From: Gammaproteobacteria bacterium
GTDB lineage: Bacteria; Pseudomonadota; Gammaproteobacteria; Pseudomonadales; Pseudohongiellaceae
DNA: 64,000 nt
Direction of reading: 5' to 3'
Assembly (NCBI GenBank): GCA_947457195.1
Contig: CANGUU010000002.1
Coordinates: 1 to 64,000 of the forward strand
In this document: one piece after another, positions 54,525-64,000 of the stretch
How positions within the stretch are numbered: the first letter of the stretch is position 1
Layout of the letters: every line of letters starts with the position of its first letter
Notes under the pieces: generated by a model
Told to the model about the DNA's origin: nothing
Database searches by the model: none
The model's input: the letters and a program-made list of their open reading frames with translations, nothing else
Program-made: the position numbers and the translations under genes

Positions 54525-55490
54525 TCAGCTCTTGCGGTTCAGTGCGGCGTCCGCTACCTGTTCGAGTCCGTGGCGGAAGGGCGACGCCGGAATGATGTCG
54601 AGAGCGCGCAGCGCCTGCACGATGCGTTGCTGTGCCTGCCGACGGGTATGCTCCAGCGCTCCAGAGCGCTTTACCACAGCGATGATGTCCGACAGCCTTT
54701 CGAGACCACCGTTTTCGATCGCTGCCGTGATCAGGGCCCGCTCGGCGGGCGACCCCTCTTGCAGGACGTAGATGAGCGGCAGTGTCGGCTTACCCTCGGC
54801 AAGATCGTCCCCGACGTTCTTGCCGAGCTCGGCGGCCGAGCCCTCGTAGTCGAGCACATCGTCGATCAGCTGAAAAGCCATGCCCACCTCGAGACCGAAC
54901 TGATGCAACTGCTGCTGAACCTCCAGCGCAGCACCGGCCAGGATAGCAGCCGTGCTGCAGGCCGCGGCGAAGAGGATGGCGGTCTTGTTGCGGATAACCT
55001 GCAGGTAGGCTGCCTCGGTGGTTTGGGGGTTCCTCTTGTGGATCAGTTGCAGGACCTCCCCCTCGGAAATACGGTTGGTCGTGGTGGCCATGACGTCCAT
55101 GATCGGCAAGCTGCCAATGCGCACCAGTAGTTCGAAGGCACGTGAATAGATGAAGTCACCGACCAGCACACTGGACGGATTGTCCCATTTCACATTGGCG
55201 GTTGGCCTCCCACGGCGCAGTTCGGACATGTCCACCACATCGTCGTGCAACAGGGTGGCCGTGTGGAGAAACTCGATGACGGTGGCAAGGTCGACGTGCC
55301 GGTCGCCCTGGTAGCCCAGCGCCCTGGCGCAGAGCAGGACCAGCGTCGGCCGCATGCGCTTGCCTCCGGCGTCGATGATGTAATGCCCGATGCTCTCGAT
55401 GAGCGGGACCTCGGAATACAGTTCGCTGACCACCTTTCTGTTCAGCGCTGCGAAGTCCTCAGCCACGACGGCGTGTATGTGCTTTACCAT
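54525..55490 (-). CDS. ispB: Octaprenyl diphosphate synthase
   Basis: The 321-residue trans-prenyltransferase makes the ubiquinone side chain. GGKRMRPTLVLL, the first Asp-rich motif LLHDDVVDMSELRRG, and the second, FQLIDDVLDYEG, are clear. ATG 55490 is used because upstream codons lie outside the conserved start. It is divergent from rplU, as in E. coli. Confidence 0.94.
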   Translation of the reverse strand: MVKHIHAVVAEDFAALNRKVVSELYSEVPLIESIGHYIIDAGGKRMRPTLVLLCARALGYQGDRHVDLATVIEFLHTATLLHDDVVDMSELRRGRPTANVKWDNPSSVLVGDFIYSRAFELLVRIGSLPIMDVMATTTNRISEGEVLQLIHKRNPQTTEAAYLQVIRNKTAILFAAACSTAAILAGAALEVQQQLHQFGLEVGMAFQLIDDVLDYEGSAAELGKNVGDDLAEGKPTLPLIYVLQEGSPAERALITAAIENGGLERLSDIIAVVKRSGALEHTRRQAQQRIVQALRALDIIPASPFRHGLEQVADAALNRKS

Positions 55491-55824
55491 GTGAGTCCAG
55501 CAAGACCTAGGGGTCGCTGCTGGCACCCCTGACTACGACAAGGCCGCGATGCTACTGCCCGCGGCGGTGGCAGGCAAACGACGGGGCGGGGCGATAACGC
55601 GCGCGCTGGACCGGTGGGCCATGTTGCCGCCGGGGTCCTCCGCTGGCGGTCCCGCCCCGCACCGCAAGGCCCTGCCAAACAAAAAGTTGCAGGTCGCCGA
55701 GGTCTTTCCGTACAATCGCCGCCCTTCGCAAGGGGTACGGCATCACAGCCCCGGCAAACCCCGATGCTGACCCCGCTGGGCAGTGTCGGCGGCCGCCAAG
55801 CGGTCTACATTTCTGGAGCAGGCT
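55491..55824. other. Intergenic region between ispB and rplU with probable rplU promoter
   Basis: This 334-base gap holds the divergent promoters. The clearest is TTGCAG (55687-55692), an 18-base spacer and TACAAT (55711-55716), 109 bases before rplU. The leader between them has room for regulation, but I see no convincing structure or small gene. Confidence 0.5.
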
Positions 55825-56136
55825 ATGTACGCAGTCATTGAAAGTGGTGGCAAACAGCACCGTGTGGTCGAAGGTGAAGTGCTGAAGCTCGAAAAAATCG
55901 AACAGGCAACGGGAGCCACGATCAGCTTCGATAAGGTCCTGATGGTAGGTGCCGGAGCCGACGTCAAAATCGGTGCCCCTTATGTCGCCAGTGGCAAGGT
56001 AACGGCCGAAGTCATCAGCCACGGCCGGGCCGACAAGGTCAAAATCATCAAGTTCCGCCGTCGCAAACACTATCGGAAACAGCAGGGCCACCGTCAGTGG
56101 TTCACCGAAGTGAAGATCACCAGCATCAGCGCCTGA
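55825..56136 (+). CDS. rplU: 50S ribosomal protein bL21
   Basis: The 103-residue protein has [25 protein letters not shown] and [26 protein letters not shown], the bL21 signatures. It is first in rplU-rpmA-obgE. Confidence 0.97.
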   Translation: MYAVIESGGKQHRVVEGEVLKLEKIEQATGATISFDKVLMVGAGADVKIGAPYVASGKVTAEVISHGRADKVKIIKFRRRKHYRKQQGHRQWFTEVKITSISA

Positions 56137-56173
56137 TCGGCGACACAGCAGCAACTTTCTTCAGGAGTTTGTC

Positions 56174-56446
56174 ATGGCTCACAAAAAAGCAGGCGGTAGT
56201 ACCAGCAACGGCCGCGACAGCAAATCCAAACGCCTCGGCGTCAAGCGCTTTGGCGGTCAGGAAGTGCTGGCTGGCAATATCATCGTCCGGCAACGTGGCA
56301 CCCGTTACCATGCTGGCGTGAACGTGGGCATGGGCAAGGATCACACCCTGTTCGCCAAAGCAGACGGCGCGGTGAAGTTCCAGTTCAAGGGACCGCAAAA
56401 CCGCTGCTTCGTCAGCATCGAAACAGCCGAAGCCGTCTCCGCCTGA
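56174..56446 (+). CDS. rpmA: 50S ribosomal protein bL27
   Basis: The 90-residue protein starts [20 protein letters not shown] and has [28 protein letters not shown], so the N-terminal tail that reaches the peptidyl-transferase centre is intact. GGAG precedes its ATG. Confidence 0.98.
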   Translation: MAHKKAGGSTSNGRDSKSKRLGVKRFGGQEVLAGNIIVRQRGTRYHAGVNVGMGKDHTLFAKADGAVKFQFKGPQNRCFVSIETAEAVSA

Positions 56447-56464
56447 GTCGTCCCGGAACGTCGA

Positions 56465-56491
56465 AAAAGCCCTGTCTTTACAGGGCTTTTT
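56465..56491 (+). terminator. Rho-independent terminator after rpmA
   Basis: AAGCCCTG pairs with CAGGGCTT over a TCTTTA loop and is followed by TTTTTT. It separates rpmA from obgE. Confidence 0.85.
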
Positions 56492-56570
56492 TCATGCAGG
56501 ATCCCCCATTCTCTCAGCGCTCCACTGGTCCGCGAAAGCCAGTGGCGTCGGCCCCCGCGATCAACTGTGA

Positions 56571-57815
<1,245 letters not shown>

Positions 57816-57826
57816 GTATAGAGCTC

Positions 57827-58948
57827 GTGAACAATCGTGACCTACTCAAGAAAGCCCGCACCTGGATCATCAAGATCGGCAGTTCCTTGCTTACCGACAA
57901 CGGTAAAGGACTCAATCTGGACAGCATCGGGCGCTGGGCGCAGCAGATCAGTCTGTTGCAGGACATGGGTCTGGATGTGGTTCTGGTTTCCTCCGGAGCA
58001 GTAGCCGAAGGCGTCAGCCGTCTGGGTTTGCCCGGACGTCCTACCGCCATACATGAGCAGCAGGCCGCTGCAGCAGTGGGCCAGATGGGGCTCATCCAGG
58101 CCTATGAGTCGCGCTTCAAGACCTTTGGCAAACATACGGCGCAGATCCTGCTCACCCACGACGATCTGTCCAACCGTAAGCGCTACCTAAACGCGCGGGC
58201 CACGCTGCGTACCCTGCTCGACATGAAGGTTATTCCCGTCATCAACGAGAACGACACCGTTGTCACCGACGAAATCTGTTTTGGTGACAACGATACGCTG
58301 GGAGCACTGGTCGCGAACCTCATCAATGCCGATGTGCTGGTCATCCTCACCGATCAGCAAGGGGTGTTCGATGCAGACCCACGCTCGAATGCGACTGCCA
58401 GACTCATCAGCGAGGCAAGCAGCCATGACGAGATGCTGATGGCGGTGGCTGGTGGCGGCGGCGCGCTGGGTAAAGGCGGCATGGTCACCAAGATTCGGGC
58501 GGCCCGGCTGGCTTCTCGTTCCGGTACCGCGACCTGCATCGTGCATGGCAGCAGCCCGGATGTGCTGCTGGCCCTGCAGCGCGGTCAGCCGCTCGGTACC
58601 TTGCTGGTGCCGGACAGCCAGCCGCTGGCTGCCCGCAAGCAATGGTTGGCCTCGCATCTGCAGGTGCGGGGAGTCCTCACGTTGGATGCCGGTGCCGTGA
58701 GAGTGCTGCTGGGTTCCGGCAAAAGCCTCCTGCCCGTCGGGGTCAAGGCCGTGAGCGGACACTTCAAGCGCGGTGATCTGGTGGCCTGTCAGGATGAGGC
58801 GGGCATCGCCATCGCCCATGGCCTCGTCAACTACGACAGGGAAGAAGCCGCCTTGCTGTTGGGCAAGGGCAGCGAGCAGATCGCCGCCATTCTGGGCTAC
58901 GACGGCGACCACGAACTGATCCATCGGGACAATCTCGCTCTGCTCTGA
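57827..58948 (+). CDS. proB: Glutamate 5-kinase
   Basis: The 373-residue enzyme phosphorylates glutamate in proline synthesis. [54 protein letters not shown] and [13 protein letters not shown] are the amino-acid-kinase blocks; a C-terminal PUA domain begins near residue 280. The start is GTG 57827, 11 bases after obgE. Confidence 0.96.
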   Translation: MNNRDLLKKARTWIIKIGSSLLTDNGKGLNLDSIGRWAQQISLLQDMGLDVVLVSSGAVAEGVSRLGLPGRPTAIHEQQAAAAVGQMGLIQAYESRFKTFGKHTAQILLTHDDLSNRKRYLNARATLRTLLDMKVIPVINENDTVVTDEICFGDNDTLGALVANLINADVLVILTDQQGVFDADPRSNATARLISEASSHDEMLMAVAGGGGALGKGGMVTKIRAARLASRSGTATCIVHGSSPDVLLALQRGQPLGTLLVPDSQPLAARKQWLASHLQVRGVLTLDAGAVRVLLGSGKSLLPVGVKAVSGHFKRGDLVACQDEAGIAIAHGLVNYDREEAALLLGKGSEQIAAILGYDGDHELIHRDNLALL

Positions 58949-58961
58949 ACGCAGAGGCGAA

Positions 58962-58989
58962 AAAAAACCGGCCTGAGGCCGGTTTTTTT
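58962..58989. terminator. Bidirectional terminator between proB and rpsT
   Basis: ACCGGCC pairs with GGCCGGT over TGA. It has an A-run before and TTTTTTT after it, so it can serve proB and the convergent rpsT. Confidence 0.85.
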
Positions 58990-59075
58990 GATCCTGCTGC
59001 TGCTGCGGTTTTGCGGCCAAAGAGCCTGAACGAGCCCGCCTGCAGCGACTGGCCTTCGAGGCCCGACTGGCTTGC

Positions 59076-59345
59076 TCAGGCCGCCTTCAGGGCCTTGATG
59101 GCGTCATTGAGACGGCTCTTATGCCTTGCAGCCTTGTTTTTGTGGATGATGCCTTTGTCGGCCATGCGGTCGATGACAGGCACGGCTTCGGCATACGCTG
59201 CCGAGGCAGCTGCATAATCTTTGGCGGCGATGGCCGCTACCACTTTCTTCAGGTAGGTGCGGACCATGGAGCGGAAGCTGGCATTGTGCTGACGGTGCTT
59301 TTCGGCCTGTTTGGCGCGCTTGAGTGCTTGTACGGTATTGGCCAA
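59076..59345 (-). CDS. rpsT: 30S ribosomal protein bS20
   Basis: The 89-residue protein is read from TTG 59345 with GGAG upstream; E. coli rpsT also starts with UUG, which contributes to its regulation. [34 protein letters not shown] and the [11 protein letters not shown] tail are typical. Confidence 0.95.
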   Translation of the reverse strand: MANTVQALKRAKQAEKHRQHNASFRSMVRTYLKKVVAAIAAKDYAAASAAYAEAVPVIDRMADKGIIHKNKAARHKSRLNDAIKALKAA

Positions 59346-59551
59346 GGGAAACTCCTCAGTGCAATCGATCGCGAATGCCGATCGTGGTTGTGGTGATATG
59401 TGGCATAGCGGGCTGGCTGGCAGCCCGAAAAAGGCGGGCATTCTGAGGGGGCGCTGCTTCTCAAGTCAAGAGCGAGCCGCCGTGCCGGCAACTGGAATCC
59501 CCCTGGTTATGCCAGTAGCATGGCCGAAATCCCCGCTATTTGCCCTCCTTG

Positions 59552-61135
59552 ATGCAGTCCCCTCCTCCAGAGCGGCGCGAGTCCGCAGCGGATCAGCGCC
59601 CTGCGCAGGGCTTGCTGCGTTCCTCCCTGGTCACTTCCGGGGGTACTTTTCTGTCCCGCCTGCTCGGCATGGCGCGGGAAACCGTGTTTGCTGCACTTTT
59701 CGGGGACGATGCCGCCGCAGACGCCTTCTTCGTGGCGTTCCGCATCCCGAATTTTCTGCGCCGACTGTTTGCCGAGGGGGCCTTTTCCCAGGCCTTCGTG
59801 CCGGTGCTGGCGGAACGACGTCGCCAACAGACCCCGGTCGAGGTCAAGCGCTTCCTGGACCATGTGGCAGGCTCGCTCGGACTCATCCTGGCGGTCATCA
59901 CGGTCGTCGGCGTGGTGGCGGCACCACTGTTCGGCGCCCTGTTCGGCGCCGGCTACCTCGATCAGCCGGCCAAATTCGACCTGCTGGTCGAGATGCTGCG
60001 GCTGACCTTTCCCTATCTCATCCTGATTTCGCTGACAGGTTTCGCTGGCGCCATCCTCAACAGCTATGGGCACTTTGCCGTGCCGGCGCTGACCCCCGTC
60101 ATCCTCAACGTGGTGCTGATCCTGTCGGCGCTGCTGCTGTCGCCGCTGTTTGCTGAACCCACCATTGCCCTGGCCTGGGGTGTGCTGCTGGCCGGCCTGC
60201 TGCAGCTGATGTTCCAGCTGCCCTTTCTTGCCCATCTGCGCATGCTGCCAAGGCCGCGACTGGATCGGCGCAACGAGGGCGTGAAGAAAATCATCTCCCT
60301 GATGCTGCCTGTCATGTTCAGTGTGTCGGTGGGACAGATCAACCTGCTGCTCGATACTGTGCTTGCCACCTCCATAGAAGGTGACGGCAGCGTCAGCTGG
60401 CTGTACTACACCGACCGCTTGGTGGAATTACCGCTCGGTATCTTCGCGACGGCCATCGCCACGGTGATCCTGCCCGCCCTGTCCCGCATCAAGAGTGAAG
60501 GCGATGAGTCGGGTTTCTCCCATGCCGTGGAGTGGGGCCTGCGTTGCTGCCTGCTGGTGGGTCTGCCAGCCTGTGCCGGTCTGTTGCTGCTGGCAGAGCC
60601 GATGGTCATCACGCTGTATCAGCGCGGGGAATTCGGGGTCGATTCGGTGGCGCCGACCACCCGCAGTGTGCAGGCCTTGGGATCCGGCCTGCTGGCCTTC
60701 ATGGCGATCAAGATTCTTGCATCGGCTTACTTCTCACGACAGGACACCCGTACTCCGGTGCGTTGTGGACTCATTTCCATGGTGAGCAACATGGTCATCA
60801 ACCTGCTGCTCATCATCCCGCTCCGCCATGTCGGGCTTGCGCTCGCCACGTCGATCGCGGCGTTCGTCAATGCCGGGCTGTTGCTGCAGGGTCTGCTGCG
60901 TGCCGATGTGCTGAGGCTCTCCGCGGTCTTCTGGTGGCTGCTGCTGCGTATCGCGCTGGCCACCTTGGCGATGGGGCTGGCCCTGCGGATGCTGGACCAG
61001 CCCACCGAGGTCTGGCTGGCGTGGAGCGATGCGCTGCGTGTGGCTTATCTGCTCGGAGAATGTCTGGCCGGCGGTCTGGTGTACCTGGTGGTGGCCTGGG
61101 CCGTTGGATTGCGGCCAGCCCAGTTTCGTGCCTGA
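59552..61135 (+). CDS. murJ: Lipid II flippase MurJ
   Basis: The 527-residue MOP-superfamily protein has about 14 hydrophobic helices. SSLVTSGGTFLSRLLGMARETVFAALFGDDAAADAFFVAFRIPNFLRRLFAEGAFSQAFVPV is the MurJ N-terminal signature. It moves lipid II across the inner membrane. It heads murJ-ribF-lspA-fkpB-ispH. Confidence 0.96.
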   Translation: MQSPPPERRESAADQRPAQGLLRSSLVTSGGTFLSRLLGMARETVFAALFGDDAAADAFFVAFRIPNFLRRLFAEGAFSQAFVPVLAERRRQQTPVEVKRFLDHVAGSLGLILAVITVVGVVAAPLFGALFGAGYLDQPAKFDLLVEMLRLTFPYLILISLTGFAGAILNSYGHFAVPALTPVILNVVLILSALLLSPLFAEPTIALAWGVLLAGLLQLMFQLPFLAHLRMLPRPRLDRRNEGVKKIISLMLPVMFSVSVGQINLLLDTVLATSIEGDGSVSWLYYTDRLVELPLGIFATAIATVILPALSRIKSEGDESGFSHAVEWGLRCCLLVGLPACAGLLLLAEPMVITLYQRGEFGVDSVAPTTRSVQALGSGLLAFMAIKILASAYFSRQDTRTPVRCGLISMVSNMVINLLLIIPLRHVGLALATSIAAFVNAGLLLQGLLRADVLRLSAVFWWLLLRIALATLAMGLALRMLDQPTEVWLAWSDALRVAYLLGECLAGGLVYLVVAWAVGLRPAQFRA

Positions 61136-61173
61136 AGGCTCCGTTGCCAGCAGTCCCTCCGTATAATCGCCCC

Positions 61174-62163
61174 GTGCAAGCCTCTCAACAGTCGAAGATC
61201 CAAGTCTTTCGCTCCGCCAGTGCGGCACGCGCCGCCATGCCCGGCTGCGTGGTCACCATCGGCAAGTACGATGGTGTGCATCTTGGTCATCAGAAGATTC
61301 TCGAGGTCCTCAAGCAGGAGGCGCTACGGCTGGACTTGCCGGCACTGGTGCTGCTGAGCGAGCCGCAGCCCGAAGAGTTCTTCAGTGGTGACCTGGCACC
61401 CCCGCGTCTCGCCTTGTTCGAGGAGAAGGTGGCCCTGCTGGAAGCCCAGGCGATTCCTGCGGTGTTCTGCACGGAGTTCGATGCGGGCTTCAGCCGCCAG
61501 TCGCCCCGCGAATTCGTCGAGGAGTTTCTCTGCAGAGGGCTTGGCATGCGCAGCGTGGTCGTTGGCGAGGATTTCTGCTTCGGTCACAAGCGCAGCGGCT
61601 CTGTGGCTACCTTGCGCGAACTCGGCGCGGAGCAAGGCTTCGATGTCGTGAGCGTGGCTCCCTGCCTGCGTGCGCAAGAACGTGTCAGCAGTACGCTGGT
61701 GCGACACTATCTGCAGGCTGGCAACTGCCAAAAAGTGGCGCAGTTGCTCGGGCGCCCTTACGCGGTGACCGGCGCAGTCGTCGCGGGGCGGCGACTTGGA
61801 CGTGAGCTTGGGTTCCCCACGGCCAATCTCGAGCTTGGTGCCCGCCGTTTGCCGATGACCGGCATTTTTGTGGTCGAGACCCGTCTGGATGGCGAAACGC
61901 TGCATGGGGTCGCCAGCCTGGGGTACAACCCGACGGTCAGTGACGAGCGGCAGGTAAAGCTGGAGGTTCATCTGCTCGACTTTGCCGGCGATCTCTACGG
62001 CAAGACCCTGCAAGTTGCCTTCCTCCACAAGCTGCGCGACGAAGCACGCTATGATTCCCTGGAGTTGCTGAAGCGGCAGATCGCTGCGGACGTGGCAACC
62101 GCACGACGATTCCTGCAGGAGCAGGACGGGTGGCCTGCGGCAGCGGGGCGCTTGCCAGCATGA
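61174..62163 (+). CDS. ribF: Bifunctional riboflavin kinase/FAD synthetase
   Basis: The 329-residue enzyme makes FMN and FAD. CVVTIGKYDGVHLGHQKIL is the adenylyltransferase HxGH motif and GRELGFPTANLEL starts the kinase domain. GTG 61174 is used because the N-terminus IQVFRSASAARAAMPG aligns with relatives. A TATAAT lies only 6 bases upstream. Confidence 0.95.
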   Translation: MQASQQSKIQVFRSASAARAAMPGCVVTIGKYDGVHLGHQKILEVLKQEALRLDLPALVLLSEPQPEEFFSGDLAPPRLALFEEKVALLEAQAIPAVFCTEFDAGFSRQSPREFVEEFLCRGLGMRSVVVGEDFCFGHKRSGSVATLRELGAEQGFDVVSVAPCLRAQERVSSTLVRHYLQAGNCQKVAQLLGRPYAVTGAVVAGRRLGRELGFPTANLELGARRLPMTGIFVVETRLDGETLHGVASLGYNPTVSDERQVKLEVHLLDFAGDLYGKTLQVAFLHKLRDEARYDSLELLKRQIAADVATARRFLQEQDGWPAAAGRLPA

Positions 62164-62197
62164 TGTGCTTCCCACAAACCCTGCAGTCGAGACAGTA

Positions 62198-62737
62198 ATG
62201 ACTTCCACCAGCCACTCCGTCGCGTCGCCACCCGTGGTCATCAAGGCATCGACACTCATCGTCTTGTGCGCGCTGCTGCTGATTGCCGACCAGGTCAGCA
62301 AAACCCTCTGCACGCGGTATCTCGAGCTGGGTTTGCCCGTGACCGTGTTTCCCGGCTTCGACTTGCTGCTGGCGCACAATGCGGGTGCTGCATTCAGTTT
62401 CCTGCATGAGGCCGGTGGCTGGCAGCGCTGGCTGCTGACCGGCGTTTCGGCAGTCGTCAGCTCAGTGGTCATCGTCTGGCTCTGGCGCCTGCCCCGTCAT
62501 CAGATCCTGCTGTCGCTAGCCCTCACCCTCGTGCTGGCGGGTGCGCTTGGCAACCTCTGCGACCGGCTGCTGTTCGGCTACGTCATCGATTTCATCAGTG
62601 TTTACTACGGGCCGTGGCGCTTTGCCACGTTCAACGTGGCCGACAGTGCCATTTCGGTGGGGGCCGTGCTGCTGGTACTCGACGTCGTTCGCAACGGCCA
62701 CGGCAACGCGGAAACACAGGGCGCGGCCCATGACTGA
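62198..62737 (+). CDS. lspA: Lipoprotein signal peptidase
   Basis: The 179-residue membrane aspartyl protease removes prolipoprotein leaders. LIADQVSKTLCTRYL, AHNAGAAFSFL, ALGNLCDRLLFGYVIDFI and FNVADSAISVG hold the two catalytic Asp residues. The N-terminus is about 12 residues longer than usual. It follows ribF directly, without ileS. Confidence 0.95.
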   Translation: MTSTSHSVASPPVVIKASTLIVLCALLLIADQVSKTLCTRYLELGLPVTVFPGFDLLLAHNAGAAFSFLHEAGGWQRWLLTGVSAVVSSVVIVWLWRLPRHQILLSLALTLVLAGALGNLCDRLLFGYVIDFISVYYGPWRFATFNVADSAISVGAVLLVLDVVRNGHGNAETQGAAHD

Positions 62738-63248
62738 GCGCGGCAAGCTGGCGCGGGTTCCCCTGCGCGACCTCGATGTTGCGGGACCGGTCGCGGCCGT
62801 GCCGAACAGTAACGGCATCGGGCCCGGCAGGCGCGTCACGCTCAATTTCGCGCTTTACCTGCCGAACGGTGGACTGATCGACGGTAATTTCGGCAAGGCA
62901 CCGGTCAGTTTCGTGTTTGGCGATGGCAGCCTGCTGCCAGGCTTTGAGCGTGCGTTGCAGGGCCACAGCGCCGGCGCGCGGCTCGATGTGGTGATTCCGG
63001 CTGCCGACGCCTTCGGTGCGGTGAATGAAGACAACCAGCAGCGCTATCCGCGCTTCCAGTTTCCGCCGGACCTAGCCCTCAGCGAAAACCTGCTGGTCGA
63101 ATTCACCGATGCCGCCGGTTACCAGCAGGCGGGTCGCGTGGTGAGCATCGGTGCCCGCTATGTCGAAATCGATTTCAACCACCCCCTGGCCGGTCGCGAC
63201 ATCCGGTTCGTCGCCGAGGTCCACGAGGTCGCTCCCCATGCAGACTGA
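62730..63248 (+). CDS. fkpB: FKBP-type peptidyl-prolyl isomerase FkpB/SlpA
   Basis: The 172-residue protein has an FKBP domain split by the flap typical of Slp[48 protein letters not shown]. About 30 residues precede the domain. Its ATG overlaps the lspA stop by eight bases. Confidence 0.9.
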   Translation: MTERGKLARVPLRDLDVAGPVAAVPNSNGIGPGRRVTLNFALYLPNGGLIDGNFGKAPVSFVFGDGSLLPGFERALQGHSAGARLDVVIPAADAFGAVNEDNQQRYPRFQFPPDLALSENLLVEFTDAAGYQQAGRVVSIGARYVEIDFNHPLAGRDIRFVAEVHEVAPHAD

Positions 63249-64000
63249 CAATCGAGCTCAGGGAACTCCCGCCGCATTCGTGATCAAACTGGCCAATCCG
63301 CGCGGTTTTTGCGCCGGTGTGGACCGGGCCATCGACATCGTCAACAAAGCACTCGATATGTTCGGGGCGCCGATCTTCGTGCGCCACGAGGTCGTGCACA
63401 ACAAGTTCGTGGTGGAGTCGCTGCGTCAGCGCGGTGCGGTGTTCGTCGACGAACTGAAGGACGTGCCGCTGCAGCAGCCGGGGCAGCGTCCGCCCATCGT
63501 AGTCTTCAGTGCCCATGGCGTCTCGCAGGCCGTGACCCAGGAAGCGGGGGAACTCGGACTGAAGGTTTTCGACGCCACGTGCCCCCTGGTTACCAAGGTC
63601 CACATGGAGGTGCATCGCTACAGTGCCGCCGGTCAGGAATGCATCCTGATCGGACATGCCTTCCATCCCGAGGTGGAGGGCACGATGGGTCAGTACGACG
63701 AGGGGGCTGGCGGCAAGATCTATCTGGTGGAAGACGAAGCGGACGTGACGAAGTTGCACGTCAAGGATCCGGATCAGCTTGCCTACGTCACGCAGACAAC
63801 GCTGTCGATGGATGACACAGCGCGCATCATCGACGCCTTGCATCGGCGGTTTCCCAACATCCGGGGGCCTCGCAAGAAAGACATCTGCTATGCCACCCAG
63901 AACCGTCAGGATGCCGTGAAGCAGCTCGCCTTGGAGGCAGATCTGGTGCTGGTAGTCGGTTCTCCCAACAGCTCCAACTCGAATCGACTGCGCGAACTGG
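63238..64000 (+). CDS. ispH: 4-hydroxy-3-methylbut-2-enyl diphosphate reductase (3' end outside window)
   Basis: The 254 residues seen carry the three cluster cysteines: [24 protein letters not shown] and [13 protein letters not shown]. Conserved histidines are at [11 protein letters not shown] and [11 protein letters not shown]. IspH makes IPP and DMAPP, the last step of the MEP pathway. Its start overlaps fkpB by 11 bases and the frame runs off the end. Confidence 0.96.
   Translation, partial: MQTDNRAQGTPAAFVIKLANPRGFCAGVDRAIDIVNKALDMFGAPIFVRHEVVHNKFVVESLRQRGAVFVDELKDVPLQQPGQRPPIVVFSAHGVSQAVTQEAGELGLKVFDATCPLVTKVHMEVHRYSAAGQECILIGHAFHPEVEGTMGQYDEGAGGKIYLVEDEADVTKLHVKDPDQLAYVTQTTLSMDDTARIIDALHRRFPNIRGPRKKDICYATQNRQDAVKQLALEADLVLVVGSPNSSNSNRLREL

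Noticed and set aside
61162-61167. TATAAT just before ribF as a promoter
   Set aside because: No -35 box at 16-19 bases and the transcript would start at the GTG itself; ribF is more likely read from the murJ promoter.

Overview
The window reads as a chromosome segment of a G+C-rich gammaproteobacterium, most like the Pseudomonadales/Cellvibrionales line. The evidence is gene order. The block moeB-prmC-prfA-hemA / TPR lipoprotein-lolB-ispE-tRNA-Gln-prs-rplY-pth-ychF-tRNA-Met, the gatCAB/mreBCD pair of divergent operons, ispB/rplU-rpmA-obgE-proB and rpsT/murJ-ribF-lspA-fkpB-ispH are all arranged as in Pseudomonas relatives. This assignment is an inference; no 16S rRNA is present.

Layout. 1-19.3 kb holds a truncated GH84 glycosidase, a periplasmic rhodanese, an aminotransferase, pgi, tRNA-Thr with an orphan ParC-like partition gene beside it, exported proteins of unknown role, a thioesterase, bcp, a YbfF-type esterase, an HNH nuclease, pdxH, an AEC transporter, a GT39-like membrane protein, a PPi-type phosphofructokinase, mpl and a LON-domain protein. 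At 19.4-20.3 kb lies an OxyR-like regulator whose peroxidatic cysteine is replaced by histidine. From 31 to 64 kb the genes are conserved housekeeping: translation (pth, rplY, prfA, prmC, gatCAB, rplU, rpmA, rpsT), haem and isoprenoid synthesis (hemA, ispE, ispB, ispH), envelope (lolB, mreBCD, murJ, lspA) and RNA metabolism (rhlB).

The unusual part is 20346-30847, a roughly 10.5-kb genomic island bounded by an exact 15-bp repeat of the 3' end of tRNA-Met. It carries two divergent gene sets from one control region. Leftward, in an operon with one ATGA overlap, are a MerR-like helix-turn-helix/coiled-coil protein, a vWA protein and an HD-domain protein. Rightward are two unknown proteins, a small ORF, and a tightly coupled four-gene operon with three successive ATGA overlaps: a MoxR AAA+ ATPase, an unknown protein, a HExxH metallopeptidase-vWA protein, and a divergent S-adenosylmethionine synthetase (MetK paralogue).

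Three RNA elements match the SAM-II riboswitch core. Two are in tandem at the head of the rightward transcript, separated by an intrinsic terminator. The third precedes the MoxR gene and is followed by a hairpin enclosing its ribosome binding site. The simplest reading is a SAM-sensing AAA+/vWA system that is released when SAM falls and that brings its own SAM synthetase. A link to phage defence (for example against phage SAM-degrading enzymes) is a hypothesis, not something the sequence proves. No integrase gene is present in the island.
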